Assembly (NCBI GenBank): GCA_017548075.1
Contig: JAFYNL010000044.1
Location: 1-56,549, forward strand
From: Bacteroidaceae bacterium
Lineage (GTDB): Bacteria > Bacteroidota > Bacteroidia > Bacteroidales > Bacteroidaceae
DNA: 56,549 nt
Direction of reading: 5' to 3'
Part shown: positions 8,797 through 16,820 of the stretch, one piece after another
How positions within the stretch are numbered: position 1 is the stretch's first letter
Layout of the letters: each line of letters opens with the position of its first letter
Notes under the pieces: model-generated
The model's input: only the letters and a program-made list of their open reading frames with translations
Databases searched by the model: none
What the model was told of the DNA's origin: nothing
Translations under genes and position numbers: made by a program

Positions 8797-8804
8797 CAAA
8801 GTTA
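8797..8804 (-). promoter_or_regulatory. -7 box of tadA
   Basis: CAAAGTTA on the plus strand, TAACTTTG on the minus strand, 25 bases upstream of the tadA start. It lies inside the -33/-7 interval of the divergent promoter at 8816, so the two promoters overlap. Confidence 0.7.
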
Positions 8805-8815
8805 CGAAAAATGCT

Positions 8816-8823
8816 TAACTTTG
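8816..8823 (+). promoter_or_regulatory. -7 box of the OB-HD exonuclease operon
   Basis: TAACTTTG with a TTTTG at 8788-8792 as a plausible -33 element, 27 bases before the ATG at 8850. Confidence 0.7.
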
Positions 8824-8849
8824 CGAAAGATTTTGACAAATAATAAGCC

Positions 8850-9707
8850 ATGAATAATAAAGAATACCTCGTTATCAGTCGCAGTAATGGTACTACAAAG
8901 ACTGGCTCACCTTATGCTTCACTCAAGGTTGCGAACCTCATCGAGACCATCAATGTGGCAGTCTGGGACATGCCTCCAACGGCTGAGCCACAAGTCGGGC
9001 AACTCGTTGTATTCTATAACATTAAGGACAACGACGGTAAGAAGTCGTGCGACTTTCGTGACCTCAAGGCCAATGGAGAACCGCTGCTCGACCATCCACT
9101 CTACAATCTTTTGCCTCGACCAATTCGTCGAGATGTTTGGGATGGCACGATTCAGCATCTGCTCAGCTATTGCTCGGACAAGGACTTGATGGCTGTCATC
9201 GAGGAATTTGCAGGGCGATTCTACGAGCCTTTCAGTCAGTATCCTGCAGCCACAGGCAATCATCATGCCTTTCCTGGAGGGCTCTTGAATCATACGCATC
9301 AAATGCTTCGGATGCTCGACGGACTCTATCCTTGCCTGCCTTATCAGGTGAAAGTGGAGCATTGCATCCTTGCGATACTTTTCCACGACTGCGGCAAGCT
9401 ATATGAGTACAGCAAACAAGGTGAAGCTCAGCCAGATATGTATCTGCTCGGACACATTTACATTGGTGCTCATTGGCTGCAGAACATCCTCGAGAGCAAG
9501 GGCTTCGATAAGGAAGAGACGAAGCGAATTGTGCATTGTGTCTTGGCTCATCATGGAGTTCGGGAGTTCGGAAGTCCCGTTGTTCCTTGCACTCAGGAGG
9601 CCATCGTCGTGAGTCACATCGACAATCTCAGTGCCAAGACCGATACTTGGGAAGGTGCCGGCGATATGGAATATATGAATTCTTTGGGAACGAAGAAAGT
9701 GAAATGA
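8850..9707 (+). CDS. YhaM-like OB-fold/HD-domain 3'-5' exonuclease
   Basis: A 285-residue protein with an N-terminal OB-fold nucleic-acid-binding region (about 1-85) and a C-terminal metal-dependent HD hydrolase domain. HD residues are visible: HHAFPGGLLNHTHQM, FHDCGK, AHHG and the closing HIDNLSAK. This order is that of the YhaM/CBF1 family, which degrades RNA and single-stranded DNA from the 3' end. It leads an apparent operon: its stop overlaps the ATG of the LicD gene (ATGA), so translational coupling is likely even though the downstream functions differ. Confidence 0.88.
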   Translation: MNNKEYLVISRSNGTTKTGSPYASLKVANLIETINVAVWDMPPTAEPQVGQLVVFYNIKDNDGKKSCDFRDLKANGEPLLDHPLYNLLPRPIRRDVWDGTIQHLLSYCSDKDLMAVIEEFAGRFYEPFSQYPAATGNHHAFPGGLLNHTHQMLRMLDGLYPCLPYQVKVEHCILAILFHDCGKLYEYSKQGEAQPDMYLLGHIYIGAHWLQNILESKGFDKEETKRIVHCVLAHHGVREFGSPVVPCTQEAIVVSHIDNLSAKTDTWEGAGDMEYMNSLGTKKVK

Positions 9708-10543
9708 ACTATCAAGAGGCAGAACTTCAGAAGCTTCAGGAAGCGCTTTATGCCACTTTAAGCGAGGTGGATCGCATTTGCAAGAAGCATGGAATCCGTT
9801 ACTTTGTGACGGGTGGAACGGCTGTTGGCGCTTACTTCTGGCAAAAGATTCTGCCTTGGGACGATGATGTGGATGTAGGCATGATGCGACCTGACTATGA
9901 GCGTTTTGCCGCGATTGCTCAAGAAGAGTTAGGCGACAAATTCTTCCTGCAAACTCCTCAGACAGAGCCTCATACACCTTTCTACTTCATGAAGGTCAGG
10001 ATGAATGGTTCGCGCTTCTCGGAATCCACTTTCAAGCATATCAAGATGCACCAAGGCATCTATGTCGACATCTTTCCCTTCGACAAAGTTCCCAAGCAAA
10101 AATGGCTCGAACGACTGCAGCACAAAATCCTCTTCTTCTTTAACGGCCTCTTCATCGCCAAGGAGATTTGGCAATGGAAGCATTGTGGCAAATGCGACAT
10201 TCCTGAGCCCAGAAAGCGTAGCTGGCTGCCTTGTTTCTTCACTCGACTGCTCATCACAATCCTCAGCAAACGCTCCATATATAATATAATGTATAGGACT
10301 CAGACGATGTTCAACGGCAAGCCGCTTAACGAAGTGAAGAACATCATCACCAAGAGCGAGCATCTGCCTATCGAGGACATCAAGGAAGCGCAAACTGTAA
10401 CACTTGGTCCGCTTCAAGTCTGCGCTCCAAGAGACCTTCTGCTCTACCTCAACAACCATTACGGACAAGTTCGGAAGGACATTCCCGATGAAATGAAAGT
10501 CAGCCATCGACCTGAAGAACTCGTCTTTCCAGAAGCTTTATGA
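9704..10543 (+). CDS. LicD family phosphotransferase
   Basis: A 279-residue member of the LicD family (nucleotidyltransferase-like fold), enzymes that attach phosphocholine or similar phosphorylated groups to cell-surface glycans. The motif TGGTAVGAYFWQKILPWDDD (residues about 33-52) has the GG and DDD metal-binding residues, and IYVDIFPFDKV follows. The start is the ATG overlapping the preceding stop; an upstream extension in the same frame lies wholly inside the exonuclease gene. It overlaps the next ATG by four bases. Substrate unknown; the pairing with a membrane acyltransferase points to surface polysaccharide or lipid modification. Confidence 0.87.
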   Translation: MNYQEAELQKLQEALYATLSEVDRICKKHGIRYFVTGGTAVGAYFWQKILPWDDDVDVGMMRPDYERFAAIAQEELGDKFFLQTPQTEPHTPFYFMKVRMNGSRFSESTFKHIKMHQGIYVDIFPFDKVPKQKWLERLQHKILFFFNGLFIAKEIWQWKHCGKCDIPEPRKRSWLPCFFTRLLITILSKRSIYNIMYRTQTMFNGKPLNEVKNIITKSEHLPIEDIKEAQTVTLGPLQVCAPRDLLLYLNNHYGQVRKDIPDEMKVSHRPEELVFPEAL

Positions 10544-11580
10544 AACAGAGAAATCACGCTTTCGACATTCTTTGCGGCATTTGCATCATCCGAATGGTAA
10601 CGCTGCATATCATGGCCTTCTGCGGTCAGGACAAGCAAGATTGGTGGCTCGAAGTGATGCGCTGGAGCTTCTTCTTCATGAGTTTCTTCTTCTTCAAGGC
10701 CGGCTACTTCAATAAAGGCACTTCGAAAGGAACAGACCTCGACTACCTAAAGGACAGAAGCAAGCGACTCCTGGTGCCTTATCTGATGAGCGGCATCATA
10801 GGTGCCATCGTCTATTTCAGTTTCTATTTCCCTCTTGTTGACCGCTACAAGAAGTTCGTCGAGCCGTTGGAATGGAGCCACATCTGGATGAAGAGCGGCT
10901 TCTACGGCAACTCTCCCATCTGGTTTCTCTTTTCGTTCTTTACCGTTTATATGATGGTTCGATACATCGACAAAGTGAAGTATCTTTGTTGGCTCACGAT
11001 AGCTTTTCCCGCACTCAGTTATTGGGCCTACAAGACAGGCAATAATGTGCCCATGAGCCTCGGCAATGTCTTTATCGCTTGCTACTTCTTCTATCTTGGA
11101 AGGCTGTGGCGATGGGTGATGCAGAGGTTCTCGAATCAGCAAGTTATGGCTGCCTCGTGGCTGATGGTAGCTGCTTTTGTGGTCTTGGGATTAGCGGTTC
11201 CAGGCACTTACAATATGAGCCAGAATCTCTTTACAGGCAATGCTTTGATGGCAGTTATCAATGCGACTTTGATATTGTGCGGTCTTGCAGGAGTGCTTTT
11301 GACGCTTCAAGTGCCTCGAATTCCCTTGCTTTGCTTTATTGGAGAACATAGTATGGTCTTCTTCATCTCGCACTATCCGATGCTCTATTTCTACAAGTTT
11401 ACGCATCTTTCCTTTGGCAGAAGCATCTACGGAAGAGTAGATGATGTGCTCATCCTCATTCCTGTCATCTTCTGCCTTTGTGCTTGGCTTGTGCCTTATA
11501 TTGAGAGAGTTCCGTGGCTTAGTGGCCGATGGCCTGAGAAGCAGCCTGCAACTCAAGCAGTCGAGCAACGCCAAGACTGA
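10540..11580 (+). CDS. Acyltransferase family 3 membrane protein
   Basis: A 346-residue integral membrane protein with about ten hydrophobic segments. The N-terminus (FDILCGICIIRMVTLHIMAF) corresponds to the family-3 opening, which normally has a catalytic His after an R, here seen as RMVTLH. FKAGYF and RLLVPYL are also typical. Such enzymes move acetyl or other acyl groups onto surface sugars. It is translationally coupled to the LicD gene by an ATGA overlap. Its last 62 bases are antisense to the 3' end of the convergent Nudix gene. Confidence 0.85.
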   Translation: MKQRNHAFDILCGICIIRMVTLHIMAFCGQDKQDWWLEVMRWSFFFMSFFFFKAGYFNKGTSKGTDLDYLKDRSKRLLVPYLMSGIIGAIVYFSFYFPLVDRYKKFVEPLEWSHIWMKSGFYGNSPIWFLFSFFTVYMMVRYIDKVKYLCWLTIAFPALSYWAYKTGNNVPMSLGNVFIACYFFYLGRLWRWVMQRFSNQQVMAASWLMVAAFVVLGLAVPGTYNMSQNLFTGNALMAVINATLILCGLAGVLLTLQVPRIPLLCFIGEHSMVFFISHYPMLYFYKFTHLSFGRSIYGRVDDVLILIPVIFCLCAWLVPYIERVPWLSGRWPEKQPATQAVEQRQD

Positions 11581-12076
11581 TGGACTTCAAGCCGAAGTCT
11601 TCTGGTTTGACCTCTTCCCAAGGCAACCACAGAATTTCAGCTGCATCATCCATAGCCTTTGCACTTTCAGTTTCCTTTACTTTGCAAAGGAAAAAGAGGT
11701 CGAGAGTTGGGATGTCGAGTCCACTATACCTATACATATTGGGCAGAGAAAAGAGGTAGCGAGTCTCTATGACTTCGAGCCCGGTCTCTTCCATAACTTC
11801 CCTCCGAACACCTTCTTCGCCAGTCTCATAGCAATCGCAAAAGCCTCCAGGAAGGTCGAGGGTTCCCTTTGCAGGCTCTTTACTTCGACGAACAGCCAGC
11901 AAGCGATTCCCTTCATCAACAATAACGGCAACGGTCGAGGCACTCGGGTTCATGAAATAGACAAAGCCACAAGCCTCGCATCGTTTGCTCTTCTCCGTAT
12001 CTTCGACAAAAGCCTTCGCTCCACACTTCGGGCAATAGCTAAACTGGCTCAACAAATGGTTCCCTTCCTTATTCAT
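11519..12076 (-). CDS. Nudix hydrolase with N-terminal zinc ribbon
   Basis: A 185-residue protein: CPKCG and CEACG near residues 15-40 form a zinc ribbon, then a Nudix domain with a fully canonical box (G-x5-E-x7-REVMEETGL). This layout resembles small NADH-pyrophosphatase-like Nudix proteins, but the NudC-specific SQPWPFP motif is not seen, so the nucleotide substrate is open. The start at 12076 (MNKEGNHLL) is selected because the earlier ATG lies upstream of the -7 box at 12103-12110. It shares 62 bases of its 3' end with the acyltransferase gene. Confidence 0.88.
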   Translation of the reverse strand: MNKEGNHLLSQFSYCPKCGAKAFVEDTEKSKRCEACGFVYFMNPSASTVAVIVDEGNRLLAVRRSKEPAKGTLDLPGGFCDCYETGEEGVRREVMEETGLEVIETRYLFSLPNMYRYSGLDIPTLDLFFLCKVKETESAKAMDDAAEILWLPWEEVKPEDFGLKSISLGVARLLELQAASQAIGH

Positions 12077-12102
12077 AGATGTCTTTTGATAAATGTTGTT
12101 TG

Positions 12103-12110
12103 CAAAAGTA
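12103..12110 (-). promoter_or_regulatory. -7 box of the Nudix gene
   Basis: CAAAAGTA on the plus strand reads TACTTTTG on the minus strand, 27 bases before the Nudix start. Confidence 0.65.
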
Positions 12111-12163
12111 GCGAAAAGCGCGATATAAAGCAAGTTTTCGTTGCCTATTAAGCGGAAAATTCT

Positions 12164-12171
12164 TAACTTTG
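12164..12171 (+). promoter_or_regulatory. -7 box of the NfeD-flotillin operon
   Basis: TAACTTTG, 27 bases before the ATG at 12198. A TTG at 12141 could serve as -33. Confidence 0.7.
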
Positions 12172-12197
12172 TACTTAGAAAACTAATTGTGTGAACT

Positions 12198-12815
12198 ATG
12201 ATGACTACATTTATTGACTGGTTTCAGGCGTTGCCTCCTTATATGCGCGCCTATTGGACGATAGCCATAGCTGTCTCCATCATCTTTGTTATTCAGATGA
12301 CATTAACGCTCATCGGTCTTGGCGATACCGATGCTGGTGGCGATGTTGGCGACCTCGATACAGGTGGAGCCGACCTTGGCGACGGTGACGGAGATACGAT
12401 GGACACAGGCGGAGCCATACAACTCTTTACGATTCGCAACACAGTCAACTTCCTGTTAGGTATCGGCTGGGGTGGCGTTTGCTTGAATAGCGTCATTCCC
12501 AATCGCTTCTTGCTTGCTTTGGCTGCGATTCTTTGTGGTTGCATCATGGTGGCAGCCTTTATATTAATGTATAGGCAACTGATGAAGTTGGAAGGCAACG
12601 GCTCTTATCGAATCGAGGAGAGTGTGGGCCAAGTGTGCGAAGTCTATATCCGCATTCCAGCCAATAAGAGTGGTAGCGGCAAAGTACAGATAAGCTTCCA
12701 CGGCTCAGTTCAAGAGCTTCCGGCTCAGACAGAAGGCGAAGCCATTCCTAGTGGCACAAAGGTTCGAGTGACGAAGGTCATCGACAAAGCCGTCTTGATT
12801 GTGGAAAGAATTTAA
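12198..12815 (+). CDS. NfeD/YuaF-like membrane protein with OB-fold
   Basis: A 205-residue membrane protein. Transmembrane segment 1 (about 17-42) is followed by a loop of about 30 residues made almost only of Gly and Asp. Two more membrane segments (about 75-95 and 105-127) and a C-terminal NfeD-type OB-fold (from GQVCEVYIRIP to the end) follow. NfeD proteins are normally encoded beside a flotillin, as here (35-base gap), and are thought to help place or regulate flotillin in membrane microdomains. The acidic Gly/Asp loop is unusual and may bind divalent metal. A second ATG follows the first immediately; either may be used. Confidence 0.82.
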   Translation: MMTTFIDWFQALPPYMRAYWTIAIAVSIIFVIQMTLTLIGLGDTDAGGDVGDLDTGGADLGDGDGDTMDTGGAIQLFTIRNTVNFLLGIGWGGVCLNSVIPNRFLLALAAILCGCIMVAAFILMYRQLMKLEGNGSYRIEESVGQVCEVYIRIPANKSGSGKVQISFHGSVQELPAQTEGEAIPSGTKVRVTKVIDKAVLIVERI

Positions 12816-12849
12816 CTAGAAACTCTAAATTTTAATCTATAAACTGAAT

Positions 12850-14226
12850 ATGGAACCGTTCTATCTTATTGTGATTGGAGTCGTAGTACTCGTCTTTCTC
12901 TTCATGGCCATTGTGAACCGCTATCGTCGCTGTCCCAGTGACAAGATTCTGGTTATTTATGGCAATCGTGGCAATAGCAAAAGTGCCAAATGTGTTCATG
13001 GCGGAGGTGCCTTTGTATGGCCTATCATCGAGGATTACGCCTACCTTTCTCTAACCCCAATCGGTATTGATGCGAACCTGACGAATGCCCTTTCCAAGCA
13101 GAATATCCGAGTTGATGTACCTTGCCGCTTTACTGTGGGTATCAGTACAGAGCCCGAAAGTATGCTGGCTGCTGCAGAGCGTTTGCTCGGACAGACTCCT
13201 CAACAGATTCAAGAGCTTGCTCGAGACATCCTTTTTGGCCAGCTTCGTTTGGTTATTGCAACAATGAGTATCGAGGAGTTGAACTCCGATCGCGACAAGT
13301 TCCTCGAGGCGATTACAGCCAATGTGGAAGTCGAGCTGAAGAAGATCGGCTTGCGTCTCATCAATGTGAATGTGACCGATATTAAGGACGAGAGCGGCTA
13401 CATCGAGGCTCTGGGACAGGAAGCTGCGGCAAAGGCTATTAATGAGGCCAAAGTTCGAGTTGCTGAACAGGAGCGAAATGGTGAAATTGGTAAGGCTGAG
13501 GCCGTTAGAGAGACTCGAATCCGTACTGCCGAGGCCAATGCCGAAGCCGTGAAGGGTGAGAACGAAGCCAAGATTGCGATTGCCAATTCGGATGCCGTTC
13601 GTCGTGAACGAGAAGCAGAGGCTCAGCGCAAAGCCGTTGCTGCTGAGAAGGTTGCAAGTGCTCAGGCTCTCGAAGAGGCCTATGCTGCCGAGCAGAAAGC
13701 TGAGAATGCGAGAGCCGACAGAGAGCGTGCAAGTCAGCAAGCTAACGTGATTGTAGCTCAGGAGATTGAGAAGAAACGACTCGTTATCGCTGCCGAGGCC
13801 GAGGCTGAACAAAAGCGTGTCAATGCCAAAGGTGAGGCTGATGCCATCTTTGCAAAGATGGAGGCTGAGGCTAAGGGTTTGTTCCAAGTCCTGACAAAGC
13901 AGGCCGAGGGTTACGACAAGATGATTCAGGCTGCTGGAGGCGACGCAACAAAGGCCTATACACTCTTGCTTTTGGAGAAACTCCCAGACTTGGTGAAGAC
14001 TCAGGTCGAAGCAATCAAGGGCATCAACATCGACAAGGTAACGGTTTGGGACAATGGTGGCGGAACTGGCGACGGCAAGACAAGTACGGCCAATTTCCTC
14101 GCTGGATTGATGAAGAGCGTTCCTCCTTTGTCCGAACTCTTCGACCAAGCCGGAATGGCTCTGCCAGAGTATTTGGCAAAGAAAAAAGAGGAAAAACCAG
14201 AGGAACCTGAAGAGGCTGAGGAATAG
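12850..14226 (+). CDS. Flotillin-family SPFH-domain protein
   Basis: A 458-residue flotillin of the YqiK/FloT type that forms oligomeric rings in membrane microdomains. It has one N-terminal membrane helix (about 5-25), an SPFH domain (about 28-190, including NIRVDVPCRFTVGI and EEL-rich segments), and a long Ala/Glu-rich coiled coil (about 190-340, many AEA and EAK repeats). The conserved tail includes LLLEKLPDLVKTQVEAI, and the end is acidic and Lys/Glu-rich. It is cotranscribed with the NfeD-like gene. The 22-bp array R2 starts within a base or two of its stop. Confidence 0.93.
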   Translation: MEPFYLIVIGVVVLVFLFMAIVNRYRRCPSDKILVIYGNRGNSKSAKCVHGGGAFVWPIIEDYAYLSLTPIGIDANLTNALSKQNIRVDVPCRFTVGISTEPESMLAAAERLLGQTPQQIQELARDILFGQLRLVIATMSIEELNSDRDKFLEAITANVEVELKKIGLRLINVNVTDIKDESGYIEALGQEAAAKAINEAKVRVAEQERNGEIGKAEAVRETRIRTAEANAEAVKGENEAKIAIANSDAVRREREAEAQRKAVAAEKVASAQALEEAYAAEQKAENARADRERASQQANVIVAQEIEKKRLVIAAEAEAEQKRVNAKGEADAIFAKMEAEAKGLFQVLTKQAEGYDKMIQAAGGDATKAYTLLLLEKLPDLVKTQVEAIKGINIDKVTVWDNGGGTGDGKTSTANFLAGLMKSVPPLSELFDQAGMALPEYLAKKKEEKPEEPEEAEE

Positions 14227-14324
14227 ACCTTAAGGTCGTGGGCAAAGTTAACGTGTTACGATTGCAAAGTTAACGTGTTACGTTTGCGATTTTAACGTGT
14301 TATGTTTGCCAACTTAACTGCCTT
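14227..14324. repeat. 22-bp palindrome array R2 (five units, first with a different word)
   Basis: Unit starts are 14227 (ACCTTAAGGT, perfect palindrome), 14249, 14271 and 14293 (TAACGTGTTA each) and 14315 (TAACTGCCTT, degenerate), all exactly 22 bases apart. Linkers contain ATTGC or TTTGC. The first palindrome is a different word in the same register. Confidence 0.85.
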
Positions 14325-14414
14325 TGCTGAAAAGAAGTCCTCGGCTTCTCATCAAATTTAGGTATTTTTATCTAATCGAGGCATGTAGCTGTTTGCTATG
14401 TGCCTCTTTTTTTG

Positions 14415-14422
14415 TAACTTTG
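14415..14422 (+). promoter_or_regulatory. -7 box of feoAB
   Basis: TAACTTTG, 30 bases before the ATG at 14452; a T-rich tract with TTTTTTTG lies just upstream. It rules out the ATG at 14398. Confidence 0.7.
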
Positions 14423-14451
14423 CAGAGCAAAAGGTTCCAACCGAAAGAACG

Positions 14452-16818
14452 ATGACACTCAGAGAACTTCATAAAGGTCAGTCGGCCACCATCCTCAAAG
14501 TGGGTGGTGAAGGGGCTTTGCGGCAACATTTCCTCGACATGGGTATGATACCAGGGACGCAGGTTACGTTGCAGAAGTATGCTCCTCTTGGCGACCCGAT
14601 GGAACTGCGAGTTCACGGCTACGAACTGACTTTGCGACTTGCTGATGCCGAGCAGATAGAGATAGGTCTCAATGTGGAGCAGGCTGAGATGACTTCCTTC
14701 GATAATGAACAAATCGCAGAGGTTTGTCATGAAAAGGAGCATCCAGGCTTTGGTGAGGAAGGTCGTTATCACGAAGAAGACGCATTTCACCCCATTTCAT
14801 CGGCAAAAAAGGGACCTCTCACCTTTGCTCTCGTCGGCAATCAGAACTGTGGAAAGACCACGCTTTTCAACCAATTGACGGGTAGCAAACAACATGTCGG
14901 CAACTTTCCTGGCGTGACAATTGACCGCAAAGACGGCATCATAAAAGGCCATCCGGAAGCCACCGTTACCGACCTTCCCGGCATCTACAGCCTCAGTCCT
15001 TATACCAGCGAAGAGGTCATAAGCCGTCGTTTCATCCTCGAAAACCATCCAAGCGGCATTATCAATATCGTCGATGCCACCAACATTGAACGCAACCTCT
15101 ACCTGACCATGCAGTTGATGGAACTCGGCATACCTATGGTGCTGGCTCTCAATATGATGGACGAGGTGAGGAGCAACGGCGGAACTGTTCGAATCAACCG
15201 AATGGAGCGAATGCTCGGCATTCCCGTCATCCCCATTAGTGCCATGAAAAATGAGGGTGTGGACGAGGTTGTGAGTCATGCCATCCATGTGGCTCGATAC
15301 AATGAAGGGCCGGCTCGACAGGACTTCTGCAGTCCTACGGAACACGGAGGAGCTGTGCATCGTTGCCTTCATGCCATTATGCATTTCATCGAGGACCACG
15401 CTCAAGCCGCCAACATTCCTGTTCGCTTTGCCGCAAGCAAGCTGATAGAGGGTGATAGACTGGTGGCTTCGGCACTCAATTTGACACAAAATGAGCAGGA
15501 AACAATCGAGCATATCATCTGCCAAATGGAGGAGGAAAGAGGCCTCGACCGCTGTGCCGCTCTTGCTGATATGCGGTTCCGATTCATCCTTCAGGTCAGC
15601 AATCAGGCTGTAGTCCGGCCGGATGAGAGCAACGAACAAAAGCGAAGCAGACGAATCGATAAGGTCCTGACTGGTCGCTATACTGCCATTCCGTCCTTCC
15701 TTCTCATTATGGCTGCGGTTTTCTACCTGACTTTCAATACGATAGGAGGCTGGTTGCAAGACCTCTTCCAAGTGGGAATTGACCGCTTTACGGCTTTTTC
15801 TGACGAGCTTTTGACACAATGGAACATAGCTCCACCAATCCATTCGCTCATCATCGACGGCATCTATTCTGGCGTCGGAACTGTGCTCGTCTTCCTGCCA
15901 CTCATCGTTTGTCTGTTTTTCTTCCTCAGTATGCTCGAGGACACAGGCTATATGGCTCGCATCGCTTTCGTGATGGACAAGATGCTCAGAGGCTTAGGAT
16001 TGTCCGGACGAAGCATTGTGCCTTTGCTGATTGGCTTCGGTTGCTCAGTTCCAGGCATTATGGCCAGCCGAACTCTTCCCAGCGAACGTGACCGCAGACT
16101 CACAATTTTGCTGACGCCTTTCATGTCCTGCACGGCCAAAATTCCCATCTATGCTTTCTTTGCTGCGGCTTTCTTCCCAAGGCATGCGGCTTGGGTGATG
16201 ATGTCGCTTTATGTGATCGGAATTGTGATGGGGATCATCGTGGCACTCGTCTTGAAACGGACTCTTTTCCGAGGTGAAGCGGTTCCTTTCGTCATGGAAC
16301 TGCCCAACTATCGCATGCCGGTAGCCATGAATGTCTGGCATTTGCTGTGGGACAAAGCGAAGGATTTCCTCAGCCGAGCCTTCACAGTTATCTTCCTTGC
16401 CAGCATTGTCATTTGGCTCTTGCAAACGTTCGACTTCCACCTGCAAATGGTACCTGCTGAAGAGGCTTCCAGAAGCATGTTGGCACAGATTTCGAGCCTC
16501 GTTGCCCCAGTCTTCGAGCCGCTTGGTTGTGGCGATTGGAGAGTGGTGACTTCGCTTGTCAGTGGTCTTTTGGCGAAGGAAGTGGTAGTGAGTACGCTCA
16601 GTACTCTCTTTGCTGGAGTGGCTTTGACGGAAGTCTTCACGCCAGGAGTAGCCTACACTTTGCTCGTCTTCTGCCTGCTTTACACACCTTGCATGGCTAC
16701 GATGGCGACGGTTAGACGCGAACTCGGCAGCAAATGGATGCTGTTCATTATGGTCGGACAATGTGTGATTGCTTGGTTCGCGGCATTCTTTACGTATCAA
16801 ATCATTTCCCTTCTATAA
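14452..16818 (+). CDS. feoB: Ferrous iron transporter, FeoA-FeoB fusion
   Basis: A 788-residue inner-membrane Fe(II) uptake protein. Residues about 1-75 are a FeoA SH3-like domain (LRELHKGQSATILKV). After a linker comes the FeoB G domain: G1 GNQNCGKTT at about 129-137, G3 DLPGIYSL and G4 NMMD. The helical core and paired Gate domains follow, with CSVPGIMASRT and FMSCTAKIPIYAFF. FeoA-FeoB fusion is usual in Bacteroidota. The start at 14452 follows the -7 box; the earlier ATG overlaps it. Two bases after its stop begins a gene whose N-terminus is the usual FeoB-associated cysteine-rich partner. Confidence 0.95.
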   Translation: MTLRELHKGQSATILKVGGEGALRQHFLDMGMIPGTQVTLQKYAPLGDPMELRVHGYELTLRLADAEQIEIGLNVEQAEMTSFDNEQIAEVCHEKEHPGFGEEGRYHEEDAFHPISSAKKGPLTFALVGNQNCGKTTLFNQLTGSKQHVGNFPGVTIDRKDGIIKGHPEATVTDLPGIYSLSPYTSEEVISRRFILENHPSGIINIVDATNIERNLYLTMQLMELGIPMVLALNMMDEVRSNGGTVRINRMERMLGIPVIPISAMKNEGVDEVVSHAIHVARYNEGPARQDFCSPTEHGGAVHRCLHAIMHFIEDHAQAANIPVRFAASKLIEGDRLVASALNLTQNEQETIEHIICQMEEERGLDRCAALADMRFRFILQVSNQAVVRPDESNEQKRSRRIDKVLTGRYTAIPSFLLIMAAVFYLTFNTIGGWLQDLFQVGIDRFTAFSDELLTQWNIAPPIHSLIIDGIYSGVGTVLVFLPLIVCLFFFLSMLEDTGYMARIAFVMDKMLRGLGLSGRSIVPLLIGFGCSVPGIMASRTLPSERDRRLTILLTPFMSCTAKIPIYAFFAAAFFPRHAAWVMMSLYVIGIVMGIIVALVLKRTLFRGEAVPFVMELPNYRMPVAMNVWHLLWDKAKDFLSRAFTVIFLASIVIWLLQTFDFHLQMVPAEEASRSMLAQISSLVAPVFEPLGCGDWRVVTSLVSGLLAKEVVVSTLSTLFAGVALTEVFTPGVAYTLLVFCLLYTPCMATMATVRRELGSKWMLFIMVGQCVIAWFAAFFTYQIISLL

Positions 16819-16820
16819 CC

